32,298 bases of DNA from JAJFTV01 sp964426355 (GTDB lineage Bacteria; Chloroflexota; Anaerolineae; Anaerolineales; Anaerolineaceae), in NCBI GenBank assembly GCA_964426355.1, contig CAYRRA010000025.1:1-32298 (forward strand), in the 5' to 3' direction. The position numbers and the translations under genes are program-made. The notes under the pieces are model-generated. The model had not been told where the DNA came from. It ran no database searches and saw nothing but the letters and a program-made list of their open reading frames with translations. Shown in pieces: positions 8,366 to 15,820 of the stretch (its first letter is position 1; every line of letters begins with the position of its first letter).

Positions 8366-9961
8366 TTATCCAAGTGTCTCAAAATGCAAATCAGGATATT
8401 TTTCCGCAGCAAATTTGAGATAAAACGGGTCTTTGAACAGAGCCACGTACTTTTGATGGGCATCGAGACATAAAAGCACGTTTGAGCGGTCAGAAATTCG
8501 TTGGAGACTGCTTTCTGGTCCGCTGATCCAACGCGCCATGCTGTAAGTCATGCGCTCAAGCTGGGTGGGGACTTTATACTCGTTTTCCAGCCGGGCTTGC
8601 ACCACATCAAATTGCAATTCACCCACCACCGCCAGAACAGGCTCCCTTTTGAACGCATCGACATGGTACAAGACCTGTACAGCGCCTTCTGTCTCCAACT
8701 GATGCAGTCCCTTGCTAAACTGCTTTTGCTTGGTCAGGTCGCTGTTGCGCAGGATCGCAAAATGCTCGGGGTGAAAGCGAGGGATGGGGTTAAACTGGTA
8801 AGATGCGTCCTGGCACAAAGTGTCGCCGATGCCGAAATCGCCTGTGTTGGGCAAACCCAGCACATCACCGGGATAGGCGTCGTCGATGATTTCGCGTTCG
8901 TTTGCAAAGAGCTTGTAAGGGCGCTGCAAACGATATGTCTTCCCGCTCTGTGCGTGGATCACTTCCATCCCGCGCTCAAAGCGCCCTGAACAAACCCGCA
9001 AGAATGCCACGCTGTCACGATGTTTCGGGTTCATATTTGCCTGGATCTTAAAAATAAAACCTGAGAACTTGCTTTCCTGCGGATGAATGCTGCCCCGGCT
9101 GCTTTCAAAAGGCTGCGGAGCGGGAGCCATCTCCACGAACTCGTCCAGGAAAAGGCGTACGCCAAAATTGGTCAGCGCGCTGCCAAAAAAGACCGGGGTC
9201 TGTTCTTCGGCGAGCATAAGCTCGTGATCGTATTCAATCCCCAAGCCGTCCAGCAGTTCAAGGTCGGCTTGCAGCTTTTCAATTTGAGCGGGATGGACTT
9301 TCTTTGTGGTTAACAGTGTATCGATCGAATACAGTTCTTCCGGAGACATGCGCTCGTTTCGTTCGGTGCGGTCATACAGGTAGACACCTTTCCTTCCGCG
9401 GTCATAGACGCCTTTAAAGTTCACGCCATCACCCACCGGGAAGTTCATGGGAACTGGCTGCATTCCCAACACCTCTTCAATCTCATCCAGCAGTTCCAGC
9501 GGTGAGAGAGCCGGGCGATCCATCTTGTTGATAAAAGTAAATACCGGGATATGACGTTTACGACAGACATCAAATAGCTTGCGCGTCTGCGGTTCTACGC
9601 CTTTAGCGGCATCCAGAACCATCACCGCACTGTCAACGGCTGCCAGGGTGCGGTAGGTATCTTCAGAAAAATCCTGGTGACCGGGTGTATCCAGCAAATT
9701 GATCACCCGCTCGCGATAAGGAAATTGCAGGACGGTAGAGGTAATCGAAATACCGCGCTCACGTTCCATTTCCATCCAGTCAGATGTGGTACTGCGCTGG
9801 TTCTTACGTGCACGCACGCTGCCCGCCAGTTCAATTGCGTTGCCGTACAGCAGGAGTTTCTCGGTTAATGTCGTTTTTCCCGCATCGGGATGCGAGATGA
9901 TGGCAAAAGTTCGCCGGTTGGTGTACACACTGGTCGATACCAGTTCAATAGTTGCTTCCAT
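8366..9961 (-). CDS. prfC: Peptide chain release factor 3 (RF3)
   Basis: RF3 is the GTPase that recycles class-I release factors from terminated ribosomes. The 531 residues match the family length. G1 is SHPDAGKTT (about 23-31). The switch-I region has the QRSTTSDWMEMERERGIS string characteristic of RF3. G3 is DTPGHQDFSEDTYR and G4 is NKMDR. Domains 2 and 3 follow, with FIFKIQANMNPKHRD and the late ELQFDVVQ-RLENEY motif shared with EF-G relatives. The chosen ATG follows a GGGAAG site. It is flanked by unrelated genes and probably forms its own unit. Presence of prfC is common but not universal in bacteria. Confidence 0.96.
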   Translation of the reverse strand: MEATIELVSTSVYTNRRTFAIISHPDAGKTTLTEKLLLYGNAIELAGSVRARKNQRSTTSDWMEMERERGISITSTVLQFPYRERVINLLDTPGHQDFSEDTYRTLAAVDSAVMVLDAAKGVEPQTRKLFDVCRKRHIPVFTFINKMDRPALSPLELLDEIEEVLGMQPVPMNFPVGDGVNFKGVYDRGRKGVYLYDRTERNERMSPEELYSIDTLLTTKKVHPAQIEKLQADLELLDGLGIEYDHELMLAEEQTPVFFGSALTNFGVRLFLDEFVEMAPAPQPFESSRGSIHPQESKFSGFIFKIQANMNPKHRDSVAFLRVCSGRFERGMEVIHAQSGKTYRLQRPYKLFANEREIIDDAYPGDVLGLPNTGDFGIGDTLCQDASYQFNPIPRFHPEHFAILRNSDLTKQKQFSKGLHQLETEGAVQVLYHVDAFKREPVLAVVGELQFDVVQARLENEYKVPTQLERMTYSMARWISGPESSLQRISDRSNVLLCLDAHQKYVALFKDPFYLKFAAEKYPDLHFETLG

Positions 9962-10205
9962 TTTTACTTCCCAGATAAATCAATTTTCGATGGATGACAG
10001 GATTGAAAACAATTTTGAGGCACCTGCAAACAGGGTCGAACCCCCAACTCAAAGCGTTCCGCTCGTTGGAGAACTTTCTGCATATATTGGATATCTCTCA
10101 GTATCTGCCCGGCTTTTTTACAACCGTTTATGTTCCAACCCATCAGGAATAACTCAATGGATCCCCCGACCATTGCGCACGGCAGAGCCTGTGTGCGGCA
10201 TCCCT
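9962..10205. other. Non-coding gap upstream of prfC
   Basis: These 244 bases lie between the hydrolase stop and the prfC start. I see no convincing gene, terminator or consensus promoter. A 69-codon open frame on the minus strand (9964-10173) lacks a ribosome site and any recognisable feature. A GGTTCGACC string resembles a tRNA T-loop but cannot form a full tRNA. Confidence 0.5.
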
Positions 10206-11204
10206 TCAGTCCTGCATCACAAGGGCGTATTGTACCAAAGAATCGCTGAAAAGGAAGCGATTGATGCTGCCTGCCTGGCTGCCGGGCAGCGGTGTCTCAT
10301 CCGAAAAAGCCCGGCTGAAAAAATCGACCATGACCTGTTCATATTCCTGGGGGCGCGCCTGTGGACCCCCGCAGTGCGAAGCCTCCGGGATGTGCCAAAG
10401 CTGTGCATTTTCGCCCGCCATTTGCTGAAAACGTTCGCCTTGTACCTTCTCCAGACCGGAGCCGGAACTGACCAACAATACAGGGCGTGGGGCAATCTGC
10501 GGAAGTACATCGCTCAAAGCCTCCCCCGGTTCCACCCCGCTTCTCCAGGCGATGAATTGAAGGAAAAGCGGTGTGAAAGGAACAGAAAACCACCCCTCCA
10601 GATCAAATGGGGCAGGCAAATCTTTTGCGGATGAATACGTGGGGGCATCGGCGACTGCCGCGCTAATCTGCGGATAACGGGCTGCCGCCAGAATGGTGAT
10701 CTCGGCGCCGGTAGAACAGCCCATCATCCCCAACCTCCCCGGTGCAATTTCCCTGCGTGTCTCCAGGTAATCAAGCGCTGCCTGGACGTCCTCCACATCC
10801 TGCCAACCCCACGAGCGCGCGCTTCCGCCGCTCTCGCCGCTGGCACGCTGGTCATACAGCAGCACGCCGTACCCATGCCTCGCCAACATCAATGCCTGCG
10901 GAAGCATCCCCAACCGGTTCCCGCCGTAACCGTGCATCAAAATAACCGCCGACCCGTTTTGTGAGGGGATATACCAGCCGGAAAGCTGTATCCCGTCCAA
11001 TGTTGACAGGTTTACTTTCTCATAGCTAAAGCCATAATCCGCGGGGGTCTCACAACACGCCACGCTGGGTGCCGGGCGCACCATCATTCCCGCCATGACA
11101 TAAGCCCAGGTCACCAGTAAAACCACAACGCCCCATACAAAGGTAAAGAGAACAAGCCTGACCCAATAGAGCCAGGTCGTTTTTTTCTGCGGTTTCTGAT
11201 TCAT
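10206..11204 (-). CDS. Membrane-anchored alpha/beta hydrolase
   Basis: This 332-residue protein has one N-terminal membrane segment (about 10-33: YWVRLVLFTFVWGVVVLLV) followed by a serine-hydrolase alpha/beta fold facing the outside. The oxyanion loop is LMHGYGGNR, and the nucleophile elbow is GCSTG (Ser in MGCSTGAEITIL). A late His in EASHCGG completes a plausible triad, with an Asp in the preceding strands. It resembles the BEM46/YfhR-type 'alpha/beta hydrolase with N-terminal TM' group; the substrate is unknown. GAGG lies before the ATG and overlaps the end of the upstream glycosyltransferase-like gene, which stops 4 bases earlier, so the two are translationally linked. Confidence 0.85.
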   Translation of the reverse strand: MNQKPQKKTTWLYWVRLVLFTFVWGVVVLLVTWAYVMAGMMVRPAPSVACCETPADYGFSYEKVNLSTLDGIQLSGWYIPSQNGSAVILMHGYGGNRLGMLPQALMLARHGYGVLLYDQRASGESGGSARSWGWQDVEDVQAALDYLETRREIAPGRLGMMGCSTGAEITILAAARYPQISAAVADAPTYSSAKDLPAPFDLEGWFSVPFTPLFLQFIAWRSGVEPGEALSDVLPQIAPRPVLLVSSGSGLEKVQGERFQQMAGENAQLWHIPEASHCGGPQARPQEYEQVMVDFFSRAFSDETPLPGSQAGSINRFLFSDSLVQYALVMQD

Positions 11205-11208
11205 TCAT

Positions 11209-12453
11209 TTACCTCGTTTGTTGTATTATTGCCTTCCGGTGAAAAATCCACTCGAGATGCAGGACGACCATCCAGAAGAGGTATAGCACAATTGGCATCT
11301 GGTTCACCATCCAGGGCAGTTCAAATCGACTGGATGCCGGAAAAAAAAGGTACAGCAGAATCAAGCCCGCACCCCACACCACCCCGGGAATGCAGGAACG
11401 TTTTTTTGCCTGGGCTACCCAGAAAAATACCGGGATCAACAACACTACCTGGTCATACGAAATGCAAACTGGGTGGATGAAAATAATCGCCAGGCTGCAC
11501 CACGATAGCATCATCGGCAGGGTTATTTTTTGTTTCGCCCAGAGAAAAAACGCCAGGACAAAAAGAGCAGCCAACAAAACTTGAAGAAAACAGGAAGCAA
11601 ACTGCGTCCACGCAAACTGCGTCCACGCAGACGGAAAGACTCGTTCCAGGAAAAATTGTCGGCAGGGGGCGGATGGATGAAACTGCGAGAAAGACTGTAT
11701 ATGCTGTATCCAGCCGCTGAGCCAATCGCTGCGAAACAAGAACATGAGCCCACAGAGCAGGACAAGGCTGCCCAGGTAGCTGATCAGCACATAAAATGAC
11801 TTTAAACGCAGGCTGGTCAAAACGACCAGGAGAACATACAGCCAGACCATCTGCGGTTTTGCGCTCGCCCATGCCAGGATTACGCCCATCACAACCTGCT
11901 CGGGGACGGTGATCGGTTTTTTCGATTGCAGCCTGGAGAGGACCCAAACCAATCCTGCAAAAATCAGAATGGCAAAATTGCCCAGAATCAAGCCAAAAGC
12001 CACCGGGTAGTAAAAAGGCAACGAGAGGACAAGCAACCCAGGCGCACGCGGGTAACTCAAATGAGCCATTATGATAAGGCACAGAATGTTCAATGCCATC
12101 CAGCCAGCCTGCGCCCAATCAAAACGGATCGGAAGGAAAGGCAGCACCGGGAGCAGTGCAAATGGCGGGTTGTTAAACTTCATCGGATCTTCGCCCGGCA
12201 GGGCTTCACGGTTGTGATAAATGCCAGACTGGATGAGCGCTGTAACCTCCTCGCTATATGGGTCGCGTTTCTCCAGAAAAAAAGCCCGCCCAGCCCGCCA
12301 GTAGACATAAAAATCGATGCCGGGCGTATTGTCTTTGAAAGCGTAGTGAATGCCAGCAACCAGGAAGATAAAAACCAACAAAAGCACCGCCACCATAACC
12401 AATTTTTGCGGTGTCGTTCGCAAACCGGCAAGTGGATCCTCATGGGCGTTCAT
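11209..12453 (-). CDS. GT87-type (DUF2029) polytopic membrane glycosyltransferase
   Basis: A 414-residue protein with about ten hydrophobic segments. Near the N-terminus the pattern GIDFYVYWRAGRAFFLEKRDPY followed by FNNPPFALLPVLPF matches GT87/DUF2029 polyprenol-phosphate-mannose-dependent transferases: an acidic D-F-Y-x-YW motif in the first outer loop, then a PPF/Y-x-P motif. Such enzymes add mannose or other sugars to extracytoplasmic glycans or lipids; the acceptor here is unknown. A perfect 15-bp tandem duplication in the gene gives the repeat WTQFAWTQFA. It starts 19 bases after the upstream gene and is 4 bases from the hydrolase, in a compact operon. Confidence 0.75.
   Translation of the reverse strand: MNAHEDPLAGLRTTPQKLVMVAVLLLVFIFLVAGIHYAFKDNTPGIDFYVYWRAGRAFFLEKRDPYSEEVTALIQSGIYHNREALPGEDPMKFNNPPFALLPVLPFLPIRFDWAQAGWMALNILCLIIMAHLSYPRAPGLLVLSLPFYYPVAFGLILGNFAILIFAGLVWVLSRLQSKKPITVPEQVVMGVILAWASAKPQMVWLYVLLVVLTSLRLKSFYVLISYLGSLVLLCGLMFLFRSDWLSGWIQHIQSFSQFHPSAPCRQFFLERVFPSAWTQFAWTQFASCFLQVLLAALFVLAFFLWAKQKITLPMMLSWCSLAIIFIHPVCISYDQVVLLIPVFFWVAQAKKRSCIPGVVWGAGLILLYLFFPASSRFELPWMVNQMPIVLYLFWMVVLHLEWIFHRKAIIQQTR
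11598..11627. repeat. Perfect 15-bp tandem duplication inside the GT87-like gene
   Basis: The unit caaactgcgtccacg occurs twice back to back. It is in frame and adds five residues, producing WTQFAWTQFA in an extracytoplasmic or loop stretch. Identical copies indicate a recent slippage event. Confidence 0.9.
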
Positions 12454-12472
12454 TATTTGGTTCAGGGAACGG

Positions 12473-13084
12473 TCAATCAGCCATTATCTTCAACGCAGCA
12501 GCAATATCCTCGGCAATCATCCGGCGTTTGCTTTTCTCGATAAAAAAGCTGGGACCGGCTTGCAAATAAGAAGGGAAAACGCGGCAGCCGCGGTAATAAA
12601 AATCTCCGCCGCGAATTTTGTATGTAGAACCAGCCGGGATCACGCGCGCTTCACCCTGCCGGGCAGCAATGGCATTCATGGCTTTAATAGCAACATCACC
12701 CATGCACAGAATCACCTTTACACCGGTAAACAGCACTAATTCGCGCTCCAGCAGAAAGGAACACTGCTTGATTGTGCCCGTTTGAATGCCATAACCGGTT
12801 TTGCCGCATTTAACCGCCGTTGTCAGGTAAATCCCATTCATCAGCAAATCGTCGACGGTATCAACCTGTAACCCGGCATCCTTAAATGCCAGCAGTGTGG
12901 TCTGGCTGAATTGAGCCTGTTCACCTGCATAGAAATAATCAGCGGGGTTTGACGGGACTGCCTCTGCAATCATGACCAGGGCAATTTTTCCGGGCTCCAT
13001 TTCCACATCCGGCAGGATATATGCATCATGACGGACATCCTGGCAGGGAAAATCCCGGCAGGCGATACACTCATTCACACGCAT
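12473..13084 (-). CDS. Uracil-DNA glycosylase superfamily protein
   Basis: About 203 residues resembling proteins annotated 'uracil-DNA glycosylase family'. The core strand-loop VMIAEAVPSNPADYFY takes the place of the GEAPG motif of family-4/5 enzymes. GIYLTTAVKC corresponds to the N/T-x-VKC strand, and ILCMGDVAIKAMN to the later helix start. FPSYLQAGP replaces the usual HPS-x3 motif, so glycosylase activity is not assured. An N-terminal C-x2-C-x4-C cluster could help hold a metal or Fe-S cluster as in family-4/5 UDGs. I choose the ATG with GGAGG seven bases upstream; the GTG two codons earlier lies too close to that site. It sits 17 bases after the Eis-like gene. Confidence 0.7.
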   Translation of the reverse strand: MRVNECIACRDFPCQDVRHDAYILPDVEMEPGKIALVMIAEAVPSNPADYFYAGEQAQFSQTTLLAFKDAGLQVDTVDDLLMNGIYLTTAVKCGKTGYGIQTGTIKQCSFLLERELVLFTGVKVILCMGDVAIKAMNAIAARQGEARVIPAGSTYKIRGGDFYYRGCRVFPSYLQAGPSFFIEKSKRRMIAEDIAAALKIMAD

Positions 13085-13101
13085 ATCCACACCTCCAAAA
13101 T

Positions 13102-14286
13102 CTAGAATAATTCATGCAGGTACGGTTGACGAGGCGGGAACATGGCGCGCATGGCGGCTTGCTGAGCCGGGTCAGGGTTGCCCCAGCCGCGGAATTCGAA
13201 ATCTTGCGGGTCAAAAACGCCGTACACCAAAGCTGAAAGCGCCTGGATGGACAGGTCGCAGCCGGTTTGTGTGCTCTTCTTGACCTGTAATTTTCCGTCC
13301 ATGCTTTCAAAATCCCAGCTTCCTTCGTTCCAGGGGCAATGAGGGTCATGAATCTGCATGGTTAACCTGCCCTCTCCCGTCTCAATGCCAGCCAAGCCGG
13401 CTACGTCTAAAACACGTCCCATACCGGTAAACACATCACCTCTTACATTCGCCTGAATATCTGAAAGCCAGGTCTCCGGTTGTTCATCCGGCGGCAGCAA
13501 AATTTCCAGCGAACGCGCCTGGTCCACATGGCGGGCAAGCCATTCCAACAGCAAGACCCGGGCGCGTGGATCGAGATAATAGAAACGCAGGGCGCGCAGG
13601 TCAAAAGCCATTTCTTGCTCACCGCGCAGTTTGTACAGCATCACACCGCGGGTTTGCCCATCTATACAGGCAAAAGCGACCCAGTAATCATTGCGTGTCC
13701 CAGGTGAAAGCGGGCGGTTAGTGAACAAACCCATCCCGTGCCGCTGCTGTTGTACCTGCTGCAAAAAGGTGTGGTACTCGTCAAAGCATTCACTCAACAG
13801 CTTCAGCTTAACCTTGCCATCCAGCTTTTTTTTGAGCAGCCCGCCCAGGTTGGCAGGCAGCAATTTAACCCATTTTGGCTGCAGAAAGGTAATGTACCCC
13901 AGGCGTTCATAAAAGGATTCACGGAAGGGATACAGCCCGGTGAGCGGGAATTTTTCTTCATGCATACGATCATACAATTGCGTAAGCAAACGCAGCGCAT
14001 ACCCTTTTCTGCGGGCTGTTGGATGGGTCACCACATCATAAATGCCACCCATCGGAAAAATCGCGCCACGCACATGCTGGGTCATTTCCACGCGCGCCGC
14101 ACAAGCCACAGGAGCACCCTGTTCATATAGAACCAGGTAATACGACCCCACACGCTCATCCAGCATCGCACGGCTGGCTGCTTCTTCAAGCAGCGGAGGA
14201 GAGGAACGAAAGGCATAACCGGGAAGCTGGCGCAATATCTCCAAACACTCGTCACCACTCACCTGGCGGATTTCAATTCGTTCCAT
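13102..14286 (-). CDS. Eis-like GNAT N-acetyltransferase with SCP2-type C-terminal domain
   Basis: A 394-residue protein matching the Eis ('enhanced intracellular survival') layout. An N-terminal GNAT domain carries the acetyl-CoA-binding loop in THPTARRKGYALRLLTQ and the LYPFRESFYERLGY motif. A second, degenerate GNAT fold follows (about 160-290), then a C-terminal sterol-carrier-like domain (about 295-390) ending YLHELF, whose carboxylate is part of the Eis active site. Family members acetylate amines including aminoglycosides and protein lysines; the natural substrate here is unknown. AGGAG sits about 9 bases before the ATG. It is the first gene of a four-gene unit with the UDG-like, GT87-like and hydrolase genes. 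Confidence 0.88.
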   Translation of the reverse strand: MERIEIRQVSGDECLEILRQLPGYAFRSSPPLLEEAASRAMLDERVGSYYLVLYEQGAPVACAARVEMTQHVRGAIFPMGGIYDVVTHPTARRKGYALRLLTQLYDRMHEEKFPLTGLYPFRESFYERLGYITFLQPKWVKLLPANLGGLLKKKLDGKVKLKLLSECFDEYHTFLQQVQQQRHGMGLFTNRPLSPGTRNDYWVAFACIDGQTRGVMLYKLRGEQEMAFDLRALRFYYLDPRARVLLLEWLARHVDQARSLEILLPPDEQPETWLSDIQANVRGDVFTGMGRVLDVAGLAGIETGEGRLTMQIHDPHCPWNEGSWDFESMDGKLQVKKSTQTGCDLSIQALSALVYGVFDPQDFEFRGWGNPDPAQQAAMRAMFPPRQPYLHELF

Positions 14287-14469
14287 AATTCGTCGCTCCT
14301 GTAAACAGTATTTAATGGGATGTAGAACAGATCAGGATACCTTGAAAGGAAAATCCTGGAAAAGGGGGGGTAAAAAAATTCCCCTGCTCTATAATATTTA
14401 AACCTATGCAAGCTCCCCTGCTCGCAAAATCAAGAGAAATGAGGATTTACCGGGAAAAATCAGGATTTA

Positions 14470-14491
14470 GGCGAGGCTTAACAGCCTCGCC
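14470..14491 (-). terminator. Terminator candidate after the DUF4332 gene
   Basis: A perfect 9-bp GC-rich stem (GGCGAGGCT / AGCCTCGCC) with a four-base loop lies 14 bases past the DUF4332 stop on the minus strand. A T5 run follows about 10 bases later, so it is a plausible but not textbook intrinsic terminator. Confidence 0.55.
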
Positions 14492-14505
14492 CAACAGGAC
14501 ATACC

Positions 14506-14910
14506 TTAGTAGTGTACTTTTCTTGGCAGCTCTTTTGCCTCTTTCACCCAGGCTTCCACCTGCGCTTCAGTTGGCAGCTTGCGAACCAATTTTTTTGCGG
14601 TATTCACCTCGACTATCTTCGCAAACAGGTTTTGCGGATTACGGGTTGCAAGCTCTACCACCGTATCCACTCCCGCCTCTTCCAGAAGGTCGGAATATTC
14701 CTCACCGACCCCTTTGATGCGGAACAAATCCGCCAGGTTAACCCATTCCAGGATCAGTTTCTCACTGATACCGGTAGCTTCAGCTATTTGCTTGCGACCC
14801 TGGGGCGTAGCGCCTTTTTCCAACAATGTCTCGGTCGTTGCAATTTTTACTTCTTTTAACTTCTGAGCATAAGTTTTACCAATTCCTTCAACATCGATGA
14901 TACTCGGCAT
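14506..14910 (-). CDS. DUF4332 helix-hairpin-helix protein
   Basis: This 134-residue soluble protein opens with IIDVEGIGKTYAQKLKE and has a second copy, FRIKGVGEEYSDLLEEAGV. Both are helix-hairpin-helix motifs (hxhxGIGxxxxxxL) of the DUF4332 family, whose members are thought to bind nucleic acid non-specifically or mediate protein contacts. No catalytic motif is visible, and the function is unknown. GGAGG precedes the ATG by 10 bases. It is a single-gene unit between the Eis-like operon and the YdcZ transporter, with a hairpin after its stop. Confidence 0.85.
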   Translation of the reverse strand: MPSIIDVEGIGKTYAQKLKEVKIATTETLLEKGATPQGRKQIAEATGISEKLILEWVNLADLFRIKGVGEEYSDLLEEAGVDTVVELATRNPQNLFAKIVEVNTAKKLVRKLPTEAQVEAWVKEAKELPRKVHY

Positions 14911-15107
14911 GGTTTATAGACCTCCTATAAATTGGTTCTTGGGTAATCAACTGACGCTCTTCGCATCCACTGCACAGGGTCATCCAATTACCGCAAGTTG
15001 TTCACCTGTTTCTCGCTCGAAAGGAACACAAAACGAGGTGAATTCCTTTTCTATTATTCTAACTCGAAACAGTTTCCGATTCCAGTGAAATTCACGCACT
15101 AAATCGG

Positions 15108-15566
15108 CTATTGGCGCGGTAAAAGCAGGTATATGGCAACCGCCATCAATGCCAGACCCAAACCCCGCTGCCAGGTGAATGGAATACGCTGCAATCCCAG
15201 CCATCCAACCGCATCGACAACAGTAGATACCAGCATCTGCCCTAAAATGATGGTACCCAAGCCTGCCACCACACCGGTATAGCGCAGAGAAAAAGCCACA
15301 CCCATAATGATGAAAATTCCCAATCCTCCGGAAGCCATCAACATCACCCATGCCTGGCGGGGCGGAATTTCCCATCCGAGCCAGCGCCCACCCAATGCAA
15401 CCAGCAAAACCAGTAACGCCATACCGCCGCCCAGAATATTGGTCAACAACCCGGTTCGCAGTGGACCGATCAACTGCCCGGAGCGGTTGCTCAAAGAGGA
15501 CTGCAAACCAATCAACACACCGGTGATTAACGCGCCGACAATACCCAGGATGATTGTATTTTTCAT
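15108..15566 (-). CDS. YdcZ/DUF606-type small DMT-superfamily transporter
   Basis: A 152-residue membrane protein with five hydrophobic segments, matching the half-size YdcZ (DUF606) branch of the drug/metabolite transporter superfamily. Typical marks are the opening helix with GVLIGLQSSLSNRSG, the middle GGLGIFIIMGVAFSLRYTG and a last helix ending in basic residues. Family members probably work as dimers; substrates are mostly unknown. I choose the ATG of MKNTIILG because GGAGG lies 8 bases before it, whereas the longer frame starts without a site and would place a polar leader before the helix. It is transcribed divergently from the ArsR-type regulator at 15821, which may control it. Confidence 0.8.
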   Translation of the reverse strand: MKNTIILGIVGALITGVLIGLQSSLSNRSGQLIGPLRTGLLTNILGGGMALLVLLVALGGRWLGWEIPPRQAWVMLMASGGLGIFIIMGVAFSLRYTGVVAGLGTIILGQMLVSTVVDAVGWLGLQRIPFTWQRGLGLALMAVAIYLLLPRQ

Positions 15567-15618
15567 CGAAAATGCCTCCGATAAAGAAATGGGGTAAACC
15601 AGAAAGATATGAGTCCTG

Positions 15619-15624
15619 ATTATA
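15619..15624 (-). promoter_or_regulatory. Possible -10 box for the YdcZ-type transporter
   Basis: A minus-strand TATAAT lies about 53 bases before the transporter start. A weak TTGTTC lies 19 bases upstream, a long spacer, so the promoter call is tentative. Confidence 0.35.
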
Positions 15625-15724
15625 GATGATTTTTGTTCTTTCTGAACAACCCGGATATGCTCCTGCACATTCAACCGTTTTTCATTAATAACCTACCTCA
15701 TTTTGCGTATCTCATGCAAACCCC

Positions 15725-15787
15725 TTGACAACTTTAGTAAATGTTATATAATATTCATGTTACCCACTTTAGCGGGTAACATGAATA
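15725..15787 (+). promoter_or_regulatory. Consensus sigma-70 promoter with overlapping palindromic operator
   Basis: TTGACA (15725-15730) and TATAAT (15747-15752), both perfect, are spaced 16 bases apart. An inverted repeat at 15752-15787, starting at the last base of the -10, has perfect 14-bp arms (tATTCATGTTACCC and its complement) around an 8-base centre. It covers the predicted start point near 15759. A repressor bound here would block initiation, and the downstream ArsR-family gene is the obvious candidate. A 10-base repeat AATAAGCAGG occurs twice between the palindrome and the start codon. Confidence 0.75.
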
Positions 15788-15820
15788 AGCAGGGTAAGCC
15801 AAATAAGCAGGTGAGTAAGT

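Noticed and set aside
10015..10075. tRNA-like GGTTCGACC T-loop on the minus strand upstream of prfC
   Set aside because: The flanking bases do not form a five-pair T-stem, and no acceptor, D or anticodon arms can be built around it.
9964..10173. 69-codon minus-strand frame between the hydrolase and prfC
   Set aside because: No ribosome site, no recognisable motif, cysteine-rich and erratic composition; better treated as non-coding.
9786..10634. A 282-codon plus-strand frame over the prfC start and hydrolase end
   Set aside because: It overlaps two clear minus-strand genes antisense, with a composition typical of shadow frames.
15567..15674. Longer YdcZ-type transporter starting at 15674
   Set aside because: The extension contains the TATAAT promoter candidate and has no ribosome site; the start at 15566 has GGAGG.
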